This document shows, piece after piece, positions 1 through 7,283 of a stretch of 40,197 nt of DNA. Position numbers and translations under genes: made by a program. The notes beneath the pieces are model-generated. The model worked only from the letters and a program-made list of their open reading frames with translations, ran no database searches and was not told the origin of the DNA. The stretch lies in the IMG/VR virus record IMGVR_UViG_3300044729_002979, positions 1-40,197 of that record, one strand, 5' to 3'. This stretch comes from a virus. How positions within the stretch are numbered: the first letter of the stretch is position 1; the number at the start of each line of letters is the position of its first letter.

Positions 1-583
1 CGCCGTTGAAGGTCAGAACTGGCTGGACGACACCGCCCGTTGTGATTTGCCAGTAGGCACCAATCGTGGGGGATGCCGTTTGGCTGGCGGGGTTGCCGAA
101 GCCGAGTTCGATGACGGCGTTGGTGACGTGGCCAGCGCGGGCGCGGAACTTGCAGTGCAGTGGAGCACGCTGCAGCTTGGCGAATTGGCGGTTGCTTGTC
201 AGCAAGGCTGCTGAAGCAGCTGCGGCGTTGTTGGCGCTGTTGAAGTTCAGACCGCCTGCAGCAGTCTGCGCCTGCGTGAATGTAGTGGTTGCAACTGTGA
301 CTCGGTTGGGGCTACTGACAGTTGCACCTTCAAACGGTTCGTGCAGCAGTAGGTTTGCCGTGCCGGGAATCATGTTTCCCAGGCGGTCTACCCGCAACGG
401 TCGGTAGGTGTCGTCGTTGATGCCACCAACGGGCAGATGACCGTCAGACGAGCCACGTCCCTCGCCGCTGGTCTTGGGAACGGTCGTGCCATCCGCCGCC
501 ACCAGCATCGAAGCCAGACCCTTGGAGGTGTTGAAGATGCGGGCAAGGATTCCGCCCGAGGTTCCGTCTTGGAGGACTGCCAT
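1..583 (-). CDS. Virion structural protein, 3' part beyond window
   Basis: The reading frame starts at ATG 583 (MAVLQDGTSGGILARIF) and stays open for 194 codons to the left edge, so the C-terminus is missing. It begins 9 bases after the stop of the gene at 593-979, as part of the same leftward run. The start of the protein resembles structural proteins I know from cyanophages, with an early IFNTSKGLASMLVAADGTTVP-like stretch followed by a VGGINDDTYRPLRVDRLGNM segment. Downstream is a region rich in Ala, Asn and Thr that leads into what looks like a beta-rich body. A role in the tail or as a fibre-associated protein is inferred from the host-recognition island around it. No enzymatic motif is visible. 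Confidence 0.75.
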   Translation of the reverse strand, partial: MAVLQDGTSGGILARIFNTSKGLASMLVAADGTTVPKTSGEGRGSSDGHLPVGGINDDTYRPLRVDRLGNMIPGTANLLLHEPFEGATVSSPNRVTVATTTFTQAQTAAGGLNFNSANNAAAASAALLTSNRQFAKLQRAPLHCKFRARAGHVTNAVIELGFGNPASQTASPTIGAYWQITTGGVVQPVLTFNG

Positions 584-592
584 TGGTCTAAA

Positions 593-979
593 TCAGGAGA
601 GAAGGAGCAGAAAGGATCGAGTGCCCACCACAGGCCCCGGAAAAGCCGTGACCCAGGCCTGAATTGTGTCGGTTGCGGTTACGCGGGCGGCGCAGGTGAA
701 ACCATCGAATTCAAGTTCATCACCATTATTACCCGATGCAACCATCATCACGCTTTGTCCAACTGTTGCGGGAATCGAAGTAATTGTAAATTGAGTTGAC
801 CACTGTGGATTGCTACCAAAATCAAGGGTAACGCTGTTAATTACAAGTCCAGTTCCTGATCCCCATGTTGGAGGTGCGCCAGGGCCTGCGGATTGCAGGC
901 TTTGGCCAACGGCTCCAGGGCTACCGCTTACTTCAAGCGGGCCGAGTAAATTAGCACCAGTAAGTAATTCGCGTGTCAT
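593..979 (-). CDS. Hypothetical tail fibre-associated protein
   Basis: This 128-residue protein starts at an ATG that overlaps the stop of the upstream fibre gene as TGATG at 979, so translation is probably coupled. The N-terminus (MTRELLTGANLLGPLEVSG) is followed by a Gly/Pro-rich linker and a beta-rich body with a late WVTAFPGPVVGTRS segment. I do not recognise the family. Its size, lack of catalytic motifs and position between two structural genes suggest a small tail appendage or fibre component, but nothing in the sequence proves this. Confidence 0.65.
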   Translation of the reverse strand: MTRELLTGANLLGPLEVSGSPGAVGQSLQSAGPGAPPTWGSGTGLVINSVTLDFGSNPQWSTQFTITSIPATVGQSVMMVASGNNGDELEFDGFTCAARVTATDTIQAWVTAFPGPVVGTRSFLLLLS

Positions 980-1767
980 CAGCCAATCACAACGACGCGA
1001 TAAGCGTTAGAAGTGGGCGCAGTGGCAAACACAATCGTCAAGGTGTTGATCGTGGCGTGAGTAATATCAGTGATCACTTCTTCGCCATTGCTGTTGTTAA
1101 AAATAGCAACAGTGACATCAAGAGTGGCGAGGTTGTGAGTAACTGTGTAGCTTGTATTTGTGCCGTCGCCAATGCTGACCGCATATTTTTTAATACGGCC
1201 ACTCCAGCTTGCAAGCTTGAGGGGCGTAATAAAACCGCTGTCGTCAGTACCAGTATTGACCTCGGCCTGTGTTGCAATTTCAGCAATGCCAGCAGTCGTC
1301 TCAGAGGCTGTTGGTGCGGCTGCCCCAAATGTAACCCAACTGATATTGCTGCTATCAATTGTGCCATTGATTTGGTCTTGGCGATAGCTTGTGCTAGCGC
1401 TTGTGCCTTCCTCCACCGTTGTTACGGCCTGCTCCAGCTCCGCAAAGGTGCTGGCGTCGAGCGCCCGCGTCATGGCAACGGCAGCGCCATTCCAGACATA
1501 GATGCCGTTCTGAGAAGCGACGCTCTGCGAGCGCACCAGCACGCGATCCTGTGACGCCATCGTGACGCCATCAATGGAGGCGCCGGGGCTCGCCAGGTTC
1601 AGGTTGGCCTGTGTGGAGACGCGGCAGCTGTCTTTCCAAGCAAGGCCTTCTACCAGGCTGTCAACGTATGCCTTTGAGGCTGCATCGCCAGAATTACTGG
1701 GCGAGGGTAGATTCGTGACCTTGCTGACCGACTGAAAATCAAAGTCGGTAAAAATCTTCTTTGCCAT
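979..1767 (-). CDS. Phage tail fibre protein with GIAE-type repeat
   Basis: A 262-residue fibre protein. The N-terminus (MAKKIFTDFDFQSVSKVTN, then GDAASKAYVDSL) is typical of phage fibres that attach through an AYVD-type segment. Around residues 165-190 is a TAGIAEIATQAEVNTGTDD stretch followed by ITPLKLA, the signature of the phage fibre repeat seen in many long tail fibres. The last 60 residues form a small domain beginning YTVTHNL and ending YRVVVIG; a related domain is present in the next gene (1769-2077). It probably forms a trimeric fibre whose C-terminal domain contacts the host surface. The trimeric state is inferred from the family. Confidence 0.85.
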   Translation of the reverse strand: MAKKIFTDFDFQSVSKVTNLPSPSNSGDAASKAYVDSLVEGLAWKDSCRVSTQANLNLASPGASIDGVTMASQDRVLVRSQSVASQNGIYVWNGAAVAMTRALDASTFAELEQAVTTVEEGTSASTSYRQDQINGTIDSSNISWVTFGAAAPTASETTAGIAEIATQAEVNTGTDDSGFITPLKLASWSGRIKKYAVSIGDGTNTSYTVTHNLATLDVTVAIFNNSNGEEVITDITHATINTLTIVFATAPTSNAYRVVVIG

Positions 1768-1768
1768 G

Positions 1769-2077
1769 TCAGACCAGCCTTGCGAAGCCAGCGATGGGGA
1801 CTGCGAACAGAATACTGGTGGTGTTCAGGCTTGGGTGCGAGATCAATCCTTCTATCTCCTGACTTCCAGCATCAAACATTTGAACGACCGGCTTAAATCC
1901 TAAATTGTGATTTATCAGCCAGGTTGTAGACGGACTTGCTTGTGTAAAAAGAAACCCGGCTCCAGCTGGGCCTTGTGGCCCTTGTGCGCCAGGCGTAATT
2001 ACCGTTACGACAATGCCTTCGCTGCTATCTGTAGCAACAATAGTTTGTGTTACAGCTTCAACGCTTACGATTGTCAT
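1769..2077 (-). CDS. Short fibre protein with collagen-like segment
   Basis: This 102-residue protein has a beta-rich start, a short collagen-like GAQGPQGPAGAG segment near residues 30-41, and a C-terminal domain with WLINHNLGFKPVVQMFD. That domain resembles the C-terminal 60 residues of the neighbouring fibre (979-1767), so the two genes appear to share one receptor-contact or trimer-tip module. The start overlaps the upstream stop as ATGA at 2074-2077. Short Gly-X-Y repeats in phage fibres usually form a trimeric stalk; that role is inferred. Confidence 0.75.
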   Translation of the reverse strand: MTIVSVEAVTQTIVATDSSEGIVVTVITPGAQGPQGPAGAGFLFTQASPSTTWLINHNLGFKPVVQMFDAGSQEIEGLISHPSLNTTSILFAVPIAGFARLV

Positions 2078-2412
2078 GTCGTGTACCCCTGAGAAACGTA
2101 AATTGCCCCTCCAAGGTAATATTCTTTTAGATCTGATGGATTTGTCAGCAATACATCATAATAAGCTTCATCAGGAAATGTGGTTGTTTGGATTTCCGTC
2201 AAACTTAACTTGACTTTACCGATTGATCTATCTGTATATTCGACCGCAAAATCTGCGTACTTTACAGTACGATCTTTGTTCCAAACTTCTGCATCAACTA
2301 CCCAACCGGTCAGGTTGATTGGAGTTACCGTGCCATCCTTGAACTGCAGCATTAGGCTGTAGTCCGCCCGACGCTTCAGAGAAAAATTGTAAGTGCCGGG
2401 TGTGACTGCCAT
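2074..2412 (-). CDS. Small beta-rich structural protein, cyanophage type
   Basis: A 112-residue protein with GTYNFSLKRRADYSLMLQF at the start, then INLTGWVVDAEVWNKDR, a KVKLSLTEIQTTTFPD segment and YYDVLLTNPSDLKEYYLGG. I recognise this pattern from small proteins of cyanophage tail regions that resemble the N-terminal domain of baseplate upper proteins (an immunoglobulin-like adaptor). It may be an adaptor that holds fibres to the tail. It sits 9 bases after the small basic gene and overlaps the next fibre gene by 4 bases. Confidence 0.7.
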   Translation of the reverse strand: MAVTPGTYNFSLKRRADYSLMLQFKDGTVTPINLTGWVVDAEVWNKDRTVKYADFAVEYTDRSIGKVKLSLTEIQTTTFPDEAYYDVLLTNPSDLKEYYLGGAIYVSQGYTT

Positions 2413-2421
2413 GGATACAGC

Positions 2422-2556
2422 CTAGCGTCCCTGGCCACACATTTTCTTGCGACCATGACTGGGCTTGCTGTGCTTCCCTTGGCCTTGCCGGGTCATCTTC
2501 GGCTTGCCAGGTTGATGATCAATACGACCAGTGCCGGTTTTGCTTTTTACAGCCAT
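2422..2556 (-). CDS. Small basic cyanophage protein, 44 residues
   Basis: An ATG at 2556 opens a 44-codon frame ending in TAG at 2422-2424. The protein begins MAVKSKTGTGRIDHQPGKPK and ends in a Lys/Arg/Gly/His-rich stretch with KPSHGRKKM. I recognise very similar tiny proteins from cyanophage genomes, where their function is unknown. It lies cleanly in the gap between the LamG-like adhesin (ends 2605) and the next gene (starts 2412), and no other frame fits this gap. The strongly basic character suggests nucleic acid binding or contact with an acidic partner, which is inference. Confidence 0.75.
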   Translation of the reverse strand: MAVKSKTGTGRIDHQPGKPKMTRQGQGKHSKPSHGRKKMCGQGR

Positions 2557-2604
2557 GGTTCAACTCAGTGGAAACAGTGCGGCAAGTGGACGCAAGGCTT
2601 TGGA

Positions 2605-3438
2605 TTACCCGTTGCCCTGGCCTTCCAGTGTAATGCCCCATTTTGTAGCAAGCCATGCCTGTACGGCGTCGCGGTCGGTGGGGCTTAGGACGGAGGGGAA
2701 GATGACGTACTCGCCAATCAGGCCGGACCAGCCACGGTTGAGGTTGGAGAAGCCGCGATCATTGCCTATTTGAATACCAGAACTTGAGAAGATCGTGTTA
2801 CCGGAGGAGCTGTTGATTTGCATAATGGCAGGATCTTCGATAGAAGGTGAGCCAAACAAGCCGCCTGAAAACTTGTTGCTAGTGCCACCATTGATGAAAA
2901 GCTGGTCAAAACCAGTCCCGTCTTGCGTCAACGATGAGCCGTATGCCAGCACATACCAATTACCATTGTGTGCGGTAAGAAGACCGGCATAGTTACCTGC
3001 GGTGCCGCCAAAGGCAGCATCAACAACTACATACACTTCCCCGATTGTTATGGGAGTACCATCATTGTTAGCGTGGTACAAGAAGTTGTCATGGTCTGGG
3101 CTTATGCCCCAGTCCAAGCACTTCAATCCGTTAATGCCAGTGACGTAATACGGATATGGACCGGTGGCCGATTTTGTAAGAGTCCAGCCTCGGCTGCCTT
3201 TATCAGTGACCTGAGCAATTTCGCCGCTTTCTAACACCCCTACAGTCGATTCATCGGCAAAGTCGTACCAGAGAACGGGGGACAGTGCGGGGATGGGATT
3301 TGGCGGGGTTACGTTTGGCCAGATCCCTGCCCGCTGCGCATCGCACTGCTCATCGAGCAGCCAACTGCCGCTGGCGTTGCTTGTAGTAGAGACGCGGCGT
3401 GGACCCATGAGGCCGCCGTTGCTTCCGAGACGTGGCAT
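2605..3438 (-). CDS. Tail adhesin with LamG-like (concanavalin) body
   Basis: A 277-residue protein made of two parts. Residues 1-42 are the anchor (LGSNGGLMGPRR ... ASGSWLLDEQ ... AGIWPN) shared with the genes at 3581-4693 and 5122-5706. The body, from about residue 50, has VLWYDFADESTV, a GEIAQVTDKGSRGW segment, GEVYVVVDAAFGG, and ends GLIGEYVIFPSVLS..DRDAVQAWLATKWGI. This is the usual layout of LamG/concanavalin-like jelly-roll domains in phage and bacterial adhesins, where the last part closes the fold. Such domains usually bind glycans. The gene is preceded by a 27-codon frame and followed by the small basic gene. Attachment to the tail through the anchor is inferred. Confidence 0.8.
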   Translation of the reverse strand: MPRLGSNGGLMGPRRVSTTSNASGSWLLDEQCDAQRAGIWPNVTPPNPIPALSPVLWYDFADESTVGVLESGEIAQVTDKGSRGWTLTKSATGPYPYYVTGINGLKCLDWGISPDHDNFLYHANNDGTPITIGEVYVVVDAAFGGTAGNYAGLLTAHNGNWYVLAYGSSLTQDGTGFDQLFINGGTSNKFSGGLFGSPSIEDPAIMQINSSSGNTIFSSSGIQIGNDRGFSNLNRGWSGLIGEYVIFPSVLSPTDRDAVQAWLATKWGITLEGQGNG

Positions 3439-3440
3439 GG

Positions 3441-3524
3441 TTAGAAGTTGGGGAAGGGAGCGGTGGGAGGTGTAAAGTTGGCGGTGTAGCCAGTCAATGT
3501 GTAAATTTCTTTTCTAACGGCCAT
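3441..3524 (-). CDS. Possible 27-residue protein
   Basis: A short frame from ATG 3524 to TAA 3441-3443 encodes MAVRKEIYTLTGYTANFTPP and seven more residues ending FPNF. It ends 2 bases before the ATG of the LamG-like adhesin, the tight spacing expected of a coupled gene. No strong Shine-Dalgarno sequence precedes it, and a frame this short can arise by chance. Support is the position, the MAV start common in this region, and the clean fit in an otherwise empty gap. It may also act only as a leader for the adhesin. Confidence 0.35.
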   Translation of the reverse strand: MAVRKEIYTLTGYTANFTPPTAPFPNF

Positions 3525-3580
3525 GGCTAATTAAAGAGAAGTAGTTAATGGGCTTTACCCAGGATGATTTAGTTCGTTGT

Positions 3581-4693
3581 TTACGCAAGACTGATAACCC
3601 CGTCAGAACCGCCTGCGAGATCAGGGCTGACTAAACCACTGACCGCACCCAAACTTGTCACAGTATCGTTTGCCACTGAATAGGCGTAAGCCTGCATACT
3701 CTCGTATGCATTGCCGGGGGTGGAGTACAGGAATAGTATGTTCGGGTCTACGGCGCTGAAAACAGGCCAGCATCCACTCACCGCATCCCCCGAAAGTTGA
3801 GTCAAAGATGCGCCGTTGAATGTATAAACCCCGGCACCCGCAACAACTTTAGTGACATCTGGACTAAATGCAGCTCCCCAGCTAATTGAGCTTTGAGCTA
3901 TCTCTAGAAGTGGCGAGAAATTATCTCCCGTTCTTGAGAAAAGTTGAGCTGTCTCAGCATTACCAATGAGCAAATAATCCTCGTTCGATGACATGGACAT
4001 GCTTCGCTTATTGCGGTAACCATTTGATACCTCGCAACCCCCCATTTCAGAGAAAGAATCACCAGTTCGTGAGAAAACTTTGAACGATCTTGAGGTGCTA
4101 CCGCCATAGTAGTCAAAGAGAACGCAGAGGTAGTTACCCTGGGGTGACCAAATCAGTTGAAAGACACCGTCCGCTGAGGCAAAATTAACGGTTGTAAGGT
4201 AGTTGAACTCACTTAGCGTACTGTTTCCTTTGTAAATCCAAATTGTCCCAGGGGAACTATTACTCATAAAAGCAACGTACAACCCGTTAGGCGAAACAGC
4301 AGCCCACGTTATCGGGAAATTCGCTACATTTTCAGGATTGCATGGCAACAGAGTATAAGTAGATCCTGACAATTTATACACCATTGCATTTCGGCCCGTG
4401 TCTAAAGTAGACCCGTATGCTAAAATAGTACCTTTAGCAGATAAAGAGGGACCTCCCGTACCGTAGGTGTTGGCAACACCTCCCGTGATTGAAAGAGGAG
4501 CCCCTAGAGCTTCGGTTGTCAAGTAATTCACATAAATTCGATAATTGCGTGCCACGATCTGAGCAGGCAGTGGCCAGATTCCCGCGCTCGCCGCGATCTT
4601 CTGCTCGTCAAGATCCCAGATACCGCTGGCGTTGCTGGTAGAGGGGATGCGGGGCTTGCCGCGAAGGCCGCCGTTGTAGCCGAGCAGTGCCAT
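3581..4693 (-). CDS. Tail adhesin with beta-propeller body
   Basis: A 370-residue protein. Residues 1-41 are the shared anchor (LGYNGGLRGKPR ... NASGIWDLDEQ ... AGIWPL). The remaining 330 residues contain repeated blade-like units spaced about 45-60 residues apart, each with a pattern such as WAAVSPNGLYVAF, LIWSPQGNYLCVLF, SMSSNEDYLLIG and AAFSPDVTKVVAG. These are the D/N-G/S-turn and strand patterns of WD40-like or TolB-like propellers. A propeller as receptor-binding body is less usual in phages than lectin folds. The ligand is unknown. GC content drops sharply after the anchor, suggesting the body was acquired separately. Confidence 0.75.
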   Translation of the reverse strand: MALLGYNGGLRGKPRIPSTSNASGIWDLDEQKIAASAGIWPLPAQIVARNYRIYVNYLTTEALGAPLSITGGVANTYGTGGPSLSAKGTILAYGSTLDTGRNAMVYKLSGSTYTLLPCNPENVANFPITWAAVSPNGLYVAFMSNSSPGTIWIYKGNSTLSEFNYLTTVNFASADGVFQLIWSPQGNYLCVLFDYYGGSTSRSFKVFSRTGDSFSEMGGCEVSNGYRNKRSMSMSSNEDYLLIGNAETAQLFSRTGDNFSPLLEIAQSSISWGAAFSPDVTKVVAGAGVYTFNGASLTQLSGDAVSGCWPVFSAVDPNILFLYSTPGNAYESMQAYAYSVANDTVTSLGAVSGLVSPDLAGGSDGVISLA

Positions 4694-4696
4694 GAT

Positions 4697-5125
4697 TCAG
4701 GGATCCGGTGATGCAGGCGCAGGAGGCTGCGGCCAGGTGATGTCAAACGGGTTGGCAGCATCGGCCAGGTCGCGCAGGGCCTGGCGGTAGGCGGCCCAGG
4801 CGTCACGATCGGCGCCGAGGTCGTAGTCAACGATCTGCGTCCAGTCGCTGGCCTTGAGCAGCTCGATGCGCCGCTGGCGGACCTTGGCGTGCTGCGCCTG
4901 CAGCTCATCGAAGCTGTAGGGGCGCACCACAAAGGCGCTGCCGTCCCAGTCGATGGTCTCCAGCTTCGGGTTGCACTCGGGGCGCTGGTAGGGGCCGCTG
5001 TACCCGGCACGCTCCAGCTCGTCAGGCGTGAAGGTGCTGTTGTCGGTGCGGGTGCTGCCGTCCGCAAAGCGGATGCGGTGCGGCAGGGGTGCTGCGGTGG
5101 TTTGGTAGTGGGAGTAGAGGGTCAT
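4697..5125 (-). CDS. Tail fibre assembly chaperone-like protein (Phage_tail_APC type)
   Basis: A 142-residue protein. The C-terminal half carries RRIELLKASDWTQIVDYDL, then AWAAYRQALRDLAD and PFDITWPQPP. This LL..sDWTQ...aYRqaLRdl...WP pattern is the hallmark of the phage tail assembly chaperone family used next to fibre genes. The N-terminal half (about residues 1-75) is proline-rich and may bind the fibre partner. It lies between the propeller and discoidin-like adhesins and overlaps the latter by ATGA (5122-5125). Its likely role is to help fold or attach one or more of the neighbouring adhesins; which one cannot be told. Confidence 0.75.
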   Translation of the reverse strand: MTLYSHYQTTAAPLPHRIRFADGSTRTDNSTFTPDELERAGYSGPYQRPECNPKLETIDWDGSAFVVRPYSFDELQAQHAKVRQRRIELLKASDWTQIVDYDLGADRDAWAAYRQALRDLADAANPFDITWPQPPAPASPDP

Positions 5126-5706
5126 GGATATACCTGTCCGGGGGCAAGAGCGTAGAACTCAGACAATCCTAAATAAACGCTGGCACTAATTCTGATGTAT
5201 CTAGCAGAAATTGCAACAGTCCGTTGTTGTATTCCCCCATAACTGCCTACATTTAGCAAAAATGTCCATGTTGTATTATCTGAAGAGTAATGTATATCTG
5301 CATTATCATGAAAACCATTCGGACCTGGCGATGAGGCCCAGTCTGTGCCTACAGGAGTTTGACCATATACAATGGTTCCAACTACTCTCGTCGCGCCAAG
5401 ATCCATTGTCACAAAGGCGATATTTCCAAATGGACCCCCGCCAGAAAATGAGTCAACAAATGTGCCAGACGGATTGACAATGACTCCATCTTGCATATTT
5501 GCAACACTTGGCGGTGGCATACGGTAATCTATATGCGGTGCATGATACAAGTAATTAATACTACTCAAGTTTATGTTTGTTGGTGAATCTGGCCAAATCG
5601 CTGCCCGTCTCGCCACGCTCTGCTCGTTCTGAAACCACAGCCCCGAAGCTGCGGCAGCAGTAGGCGTGCGCCTGACGCCCATGAGGCCACCGTTGAAGCC
5701 CAACAT
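5122..5706 (-). CDS. Tail adhesin with discoidin-like (F5/8 type C) body
   Basis: A 194-residue protein with the shared anchor at residues 1-40 (LGFNGGLMGVRR ... ASGLWFQNEQ ... AAIWPD). The body has ATRVVGTIVYGQTPVG, an NADIHYSSDNTTWTFLLNVG segment and late RTVAISARYIRISAS. The order of V..I.yg....g, i.YS.D...W..l and aRYIRi is characteristic of F5/8 type C (discoidin) carbohydrate-binding domains. It probably binds a host surface glycan. The start overlaps the stop of the upstream gene as TGATG at 5706. The body is clearly AT-richer than the anchor-coding part. Confidence 0.8.
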   Translation of the reverse strand: MLGFNGGLMGVRRTPTAAAASGLWFQNEQSVARRAAIWPDSPTNINLSSINYLYHAPHIDYRMPPPSVANMQDGVIVNPSGTFVDSFSGGGPFGNIAFVTMDLGATRVVGTIVYGQTPVGTDWASSPGPNGFHDNADIHYSSDNTTWTFLLNVGSYGGIQQRTVAISARYIRISASVYLGLSEFYALAPGQVYP

Positions 5707-6065
5707 CAGCTGATTTCCTCATAGCTGATGGTCAGCTCCAGATCGCCTGCTGCGCTGGCCTGTGCGCGGAGGCTGTGGCCTTCCTCCAGGTAGATGTACG
5801 CCTCGCGGGTCACGAGCACCTGGGTGGCGTCGGCTGGCACAGTGATCGTTTTGCCAATGGCAAACCCAGTGGAGCCGTTGTAATGCTCCAAGCTGATGTC
5901 AGCAGCAGCAGCGCCATCCACGTTGGCGCAGTACACCGAATTGATTTTCAGCACCTTGCCGCTGCTGGCGGCGTTGCTCAGTGCCGCAGCCATCGAGGTG
6001 GTGACGGCATAGCCCACGGTCTTGCCGACGATCGTGTTTGGCGTCTTGAGGTTCGGTGCAGCCAT
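5706..6065 (-). CDS. Small virion structural protein, cyanophage type
   Basis: A 119-residue protein with MAAPNLKTPNTIVGKTVGYA, SNAASSGKVLKINSVYCANV, VPADATQVLVTREAYIYLEE and a C-terminal ELTISYEEIS. I recognise this layout from a small structural protein common in cyanophages, including T4-like ones, where copies are found near fibre genes. It is predicted to be a compact beta-sandwich without catalytic residues. It follows the second tail tube gene after a gap of about 50 bases and is coupled by TGATG to the discoidin-like adhesin. The exact position in the virion is unknown. Confidence 0.75.
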   Translation of the reverse strand: MAAPNLKTPNTIVGKTVGYAVTTSMAAALSNAASSGKVLKINSVYCANVDGAAAADISLEHYNGSTGFAIGKTITVPADATQVLVTREAYIYLEEGHSLRAQASAAGDLELTISYEEIS

Positions 6066-6119
6066 GGTGAAGCGGGTTGGTTAAGGACAGTCTAGTGGCG
6101 AGTCAGGTGGGAAGTAAAA

Positions 6120-6992
6120 TTAATTTCCCCACCAACCAATATAAACGTTTTCCTCCCAGCCATAAAGCTGAACTGACATATCAGACCAATAATCGCTGGA
6201 TACAACCGGAGGGGTCGGTGGCTCAATTGTTCCTTGACTGAAGTCAGGATTCACGAATCCAGATGGGCGGAAATTGATTGACACCATCGAGGCGTCATCT
6301 GGATTTGCTTTAAGGCTTGCGCTTGTCAAAACGGCTTCAAGTTCAATTGACCTTGAAAGGGAATCGCTGACTACGCCACCAACTTGCACTCGATCGACAT
6401 AGAGCTTGATTGCTGCGCCTACTTGCTGGCGCTTGAGCACATCGCTGATAATTCTTGAGGAGATTGTTTTTTCCTCATCTGTCATGTAAACATTGACCGT
6501 TCCATTGCCATCTGCAAACCCAGGAATGTAAGATCTGAAAGGCGTGTACTGGCCAAGCACTTGACCGATCTTGCTTACGTCAATCTCAGATCTAGAGAAT
6601 TCAAAAGACCAATCTCGCACCTCAGAAACAGCGGCGTAGTCCTTGTAGCTAACCCTGAACCTTGCTGGTGATGCAACTGTACCAGAGCTGGAAATATTGA
6701 TACTGCTTCCAGGATATGTAGAAGAAACTTTCAGGATACCCGTTTCTTTCGTGTACTCAATAACGTAGTAAGTCGTGGAGTCAGAAATACCTGCTGGTAG
6801 CGTGCCAGAAATAGGGCCATCCTGTGGGCTGTAAATAGAAAAAGCGACCGGATCGCTAGCTTCAAACCCAAGAAATGTGCCTACAAAAATTTCATCTGTA
6901 GACGTGTCTACATCTGCAGGCACAAAACTCGCAACAGTTCCTGCGGGTTTGTAGTAAAAAGCGCCAGAAATGCCAGAGAGAACAGTTGCCAT
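6120..6992 (-). CDS. Second tail tube protein with C-terminal extension
   Basis: A 290-residue paralogue of the major tail tube protein at 27504-28271. Both start with MATVLSGISGAFYYKPAGT and align over about 250 residues, sharing ISDSTTYYVI/LSDSTTYYVI, EVRDWS, SRSEIDV, NVYMTDEE and LTSASL..NPDDA. This copy adds about 40 residues at the C-terminus, with a Pro-rich linker (IEPPTPPVVSSDYWSD) and an aromatic end (GWEENVYIGWWGN). It lies within the adhesin island, 20 kb downstream of the tube gene. Tube proteins with added C-terminal modules occur in other siphophages as minor tube subunits; here a minor subunit or distal ring carrying a surface module is inferred. The first 20 codons are nearly identical at the DNA level in both copies. 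Confidence 0.8.
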   Translation of the reverse strand: MATVLSGISGAFYYKPAGTVASFVPADVDTSTDEIFVGTFLGFEASDPVAFSIYSPQDGPISGTLPAGISDSTTYYVIEYTKETGILKVSSTYPGSSINISSSGTVASPARFRVSYKDYAAVSEVRDWSFEFSRSEIDVSKIGQVLGQYTPFRSYIPGFADGNGTVNVYMTDEEKTISSRIISDVLKRQQVGAAIKLYVDRVQVGGVVSDSLSRSIELEAVLTSASLKANPDDASMVSINFRPSGFVNPDFSQGTIEPPTPPVVSSDYWSDMSVQLYGWEENVYIGWWGN

Positions 6993-7082
6993 GGCAAAAA
7001 ATAAGGTGGCTGCGGCTGGCTGCCTTGGCAGACCATTTGATCCACAGCCTAGCTATGGCGCGAATAGGAAGTCAGCTGCTAC

Positions 7083-7253
7083 CTATTCTTCTTCTACAAC
7101 ACCACCCTGCGCGAGCCATTGCAGGAAAAGGCGATCGGCATCAGTTCTTGGATTGGACGGTAAAACGTAAATAGGGAAGTCGGGTGCATTGGAAAAGAAA
7201 ACTTCCACAAGGCCGGGGAAGCTGGGGTTGTAGCGAGCGCGAATGATGTCCAT
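7083..7253 (-). CDS. Small conserved-looking protein, 56 residues
   Basis: An ATG at 7253 opens a 56-codon frame ending in TAG at 7083-7085. It encodes MDIIRARYNPSFPGLVEVFF, then SNAPDFPIYVLPSNPRTD, a short amphipathic segment (ADRLFLQWLAQG) and an acidic end GVVEEE. The frame sits between the 1508-residue fibre gene (ends 7284) and the second tube gene (starts 6992), where no other gene fits. Codon use looks like the neighbours. I recall similar tiny proteins in cyanophage tail regions but do not know a function. The acidic tail contrasts with the basic small proteins elsewhere in the window. Confidence 0.7.
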   Translation of the reverse strand: MDIIRARYNPSFPGLVEVFFSNAPDFPIYVLPSNPRTDADRLFLQWLAQGGVVEEE

Positions 7254-7283
7254 GAGAAATAAGCGATGGTGCGCGTAGGTGGA

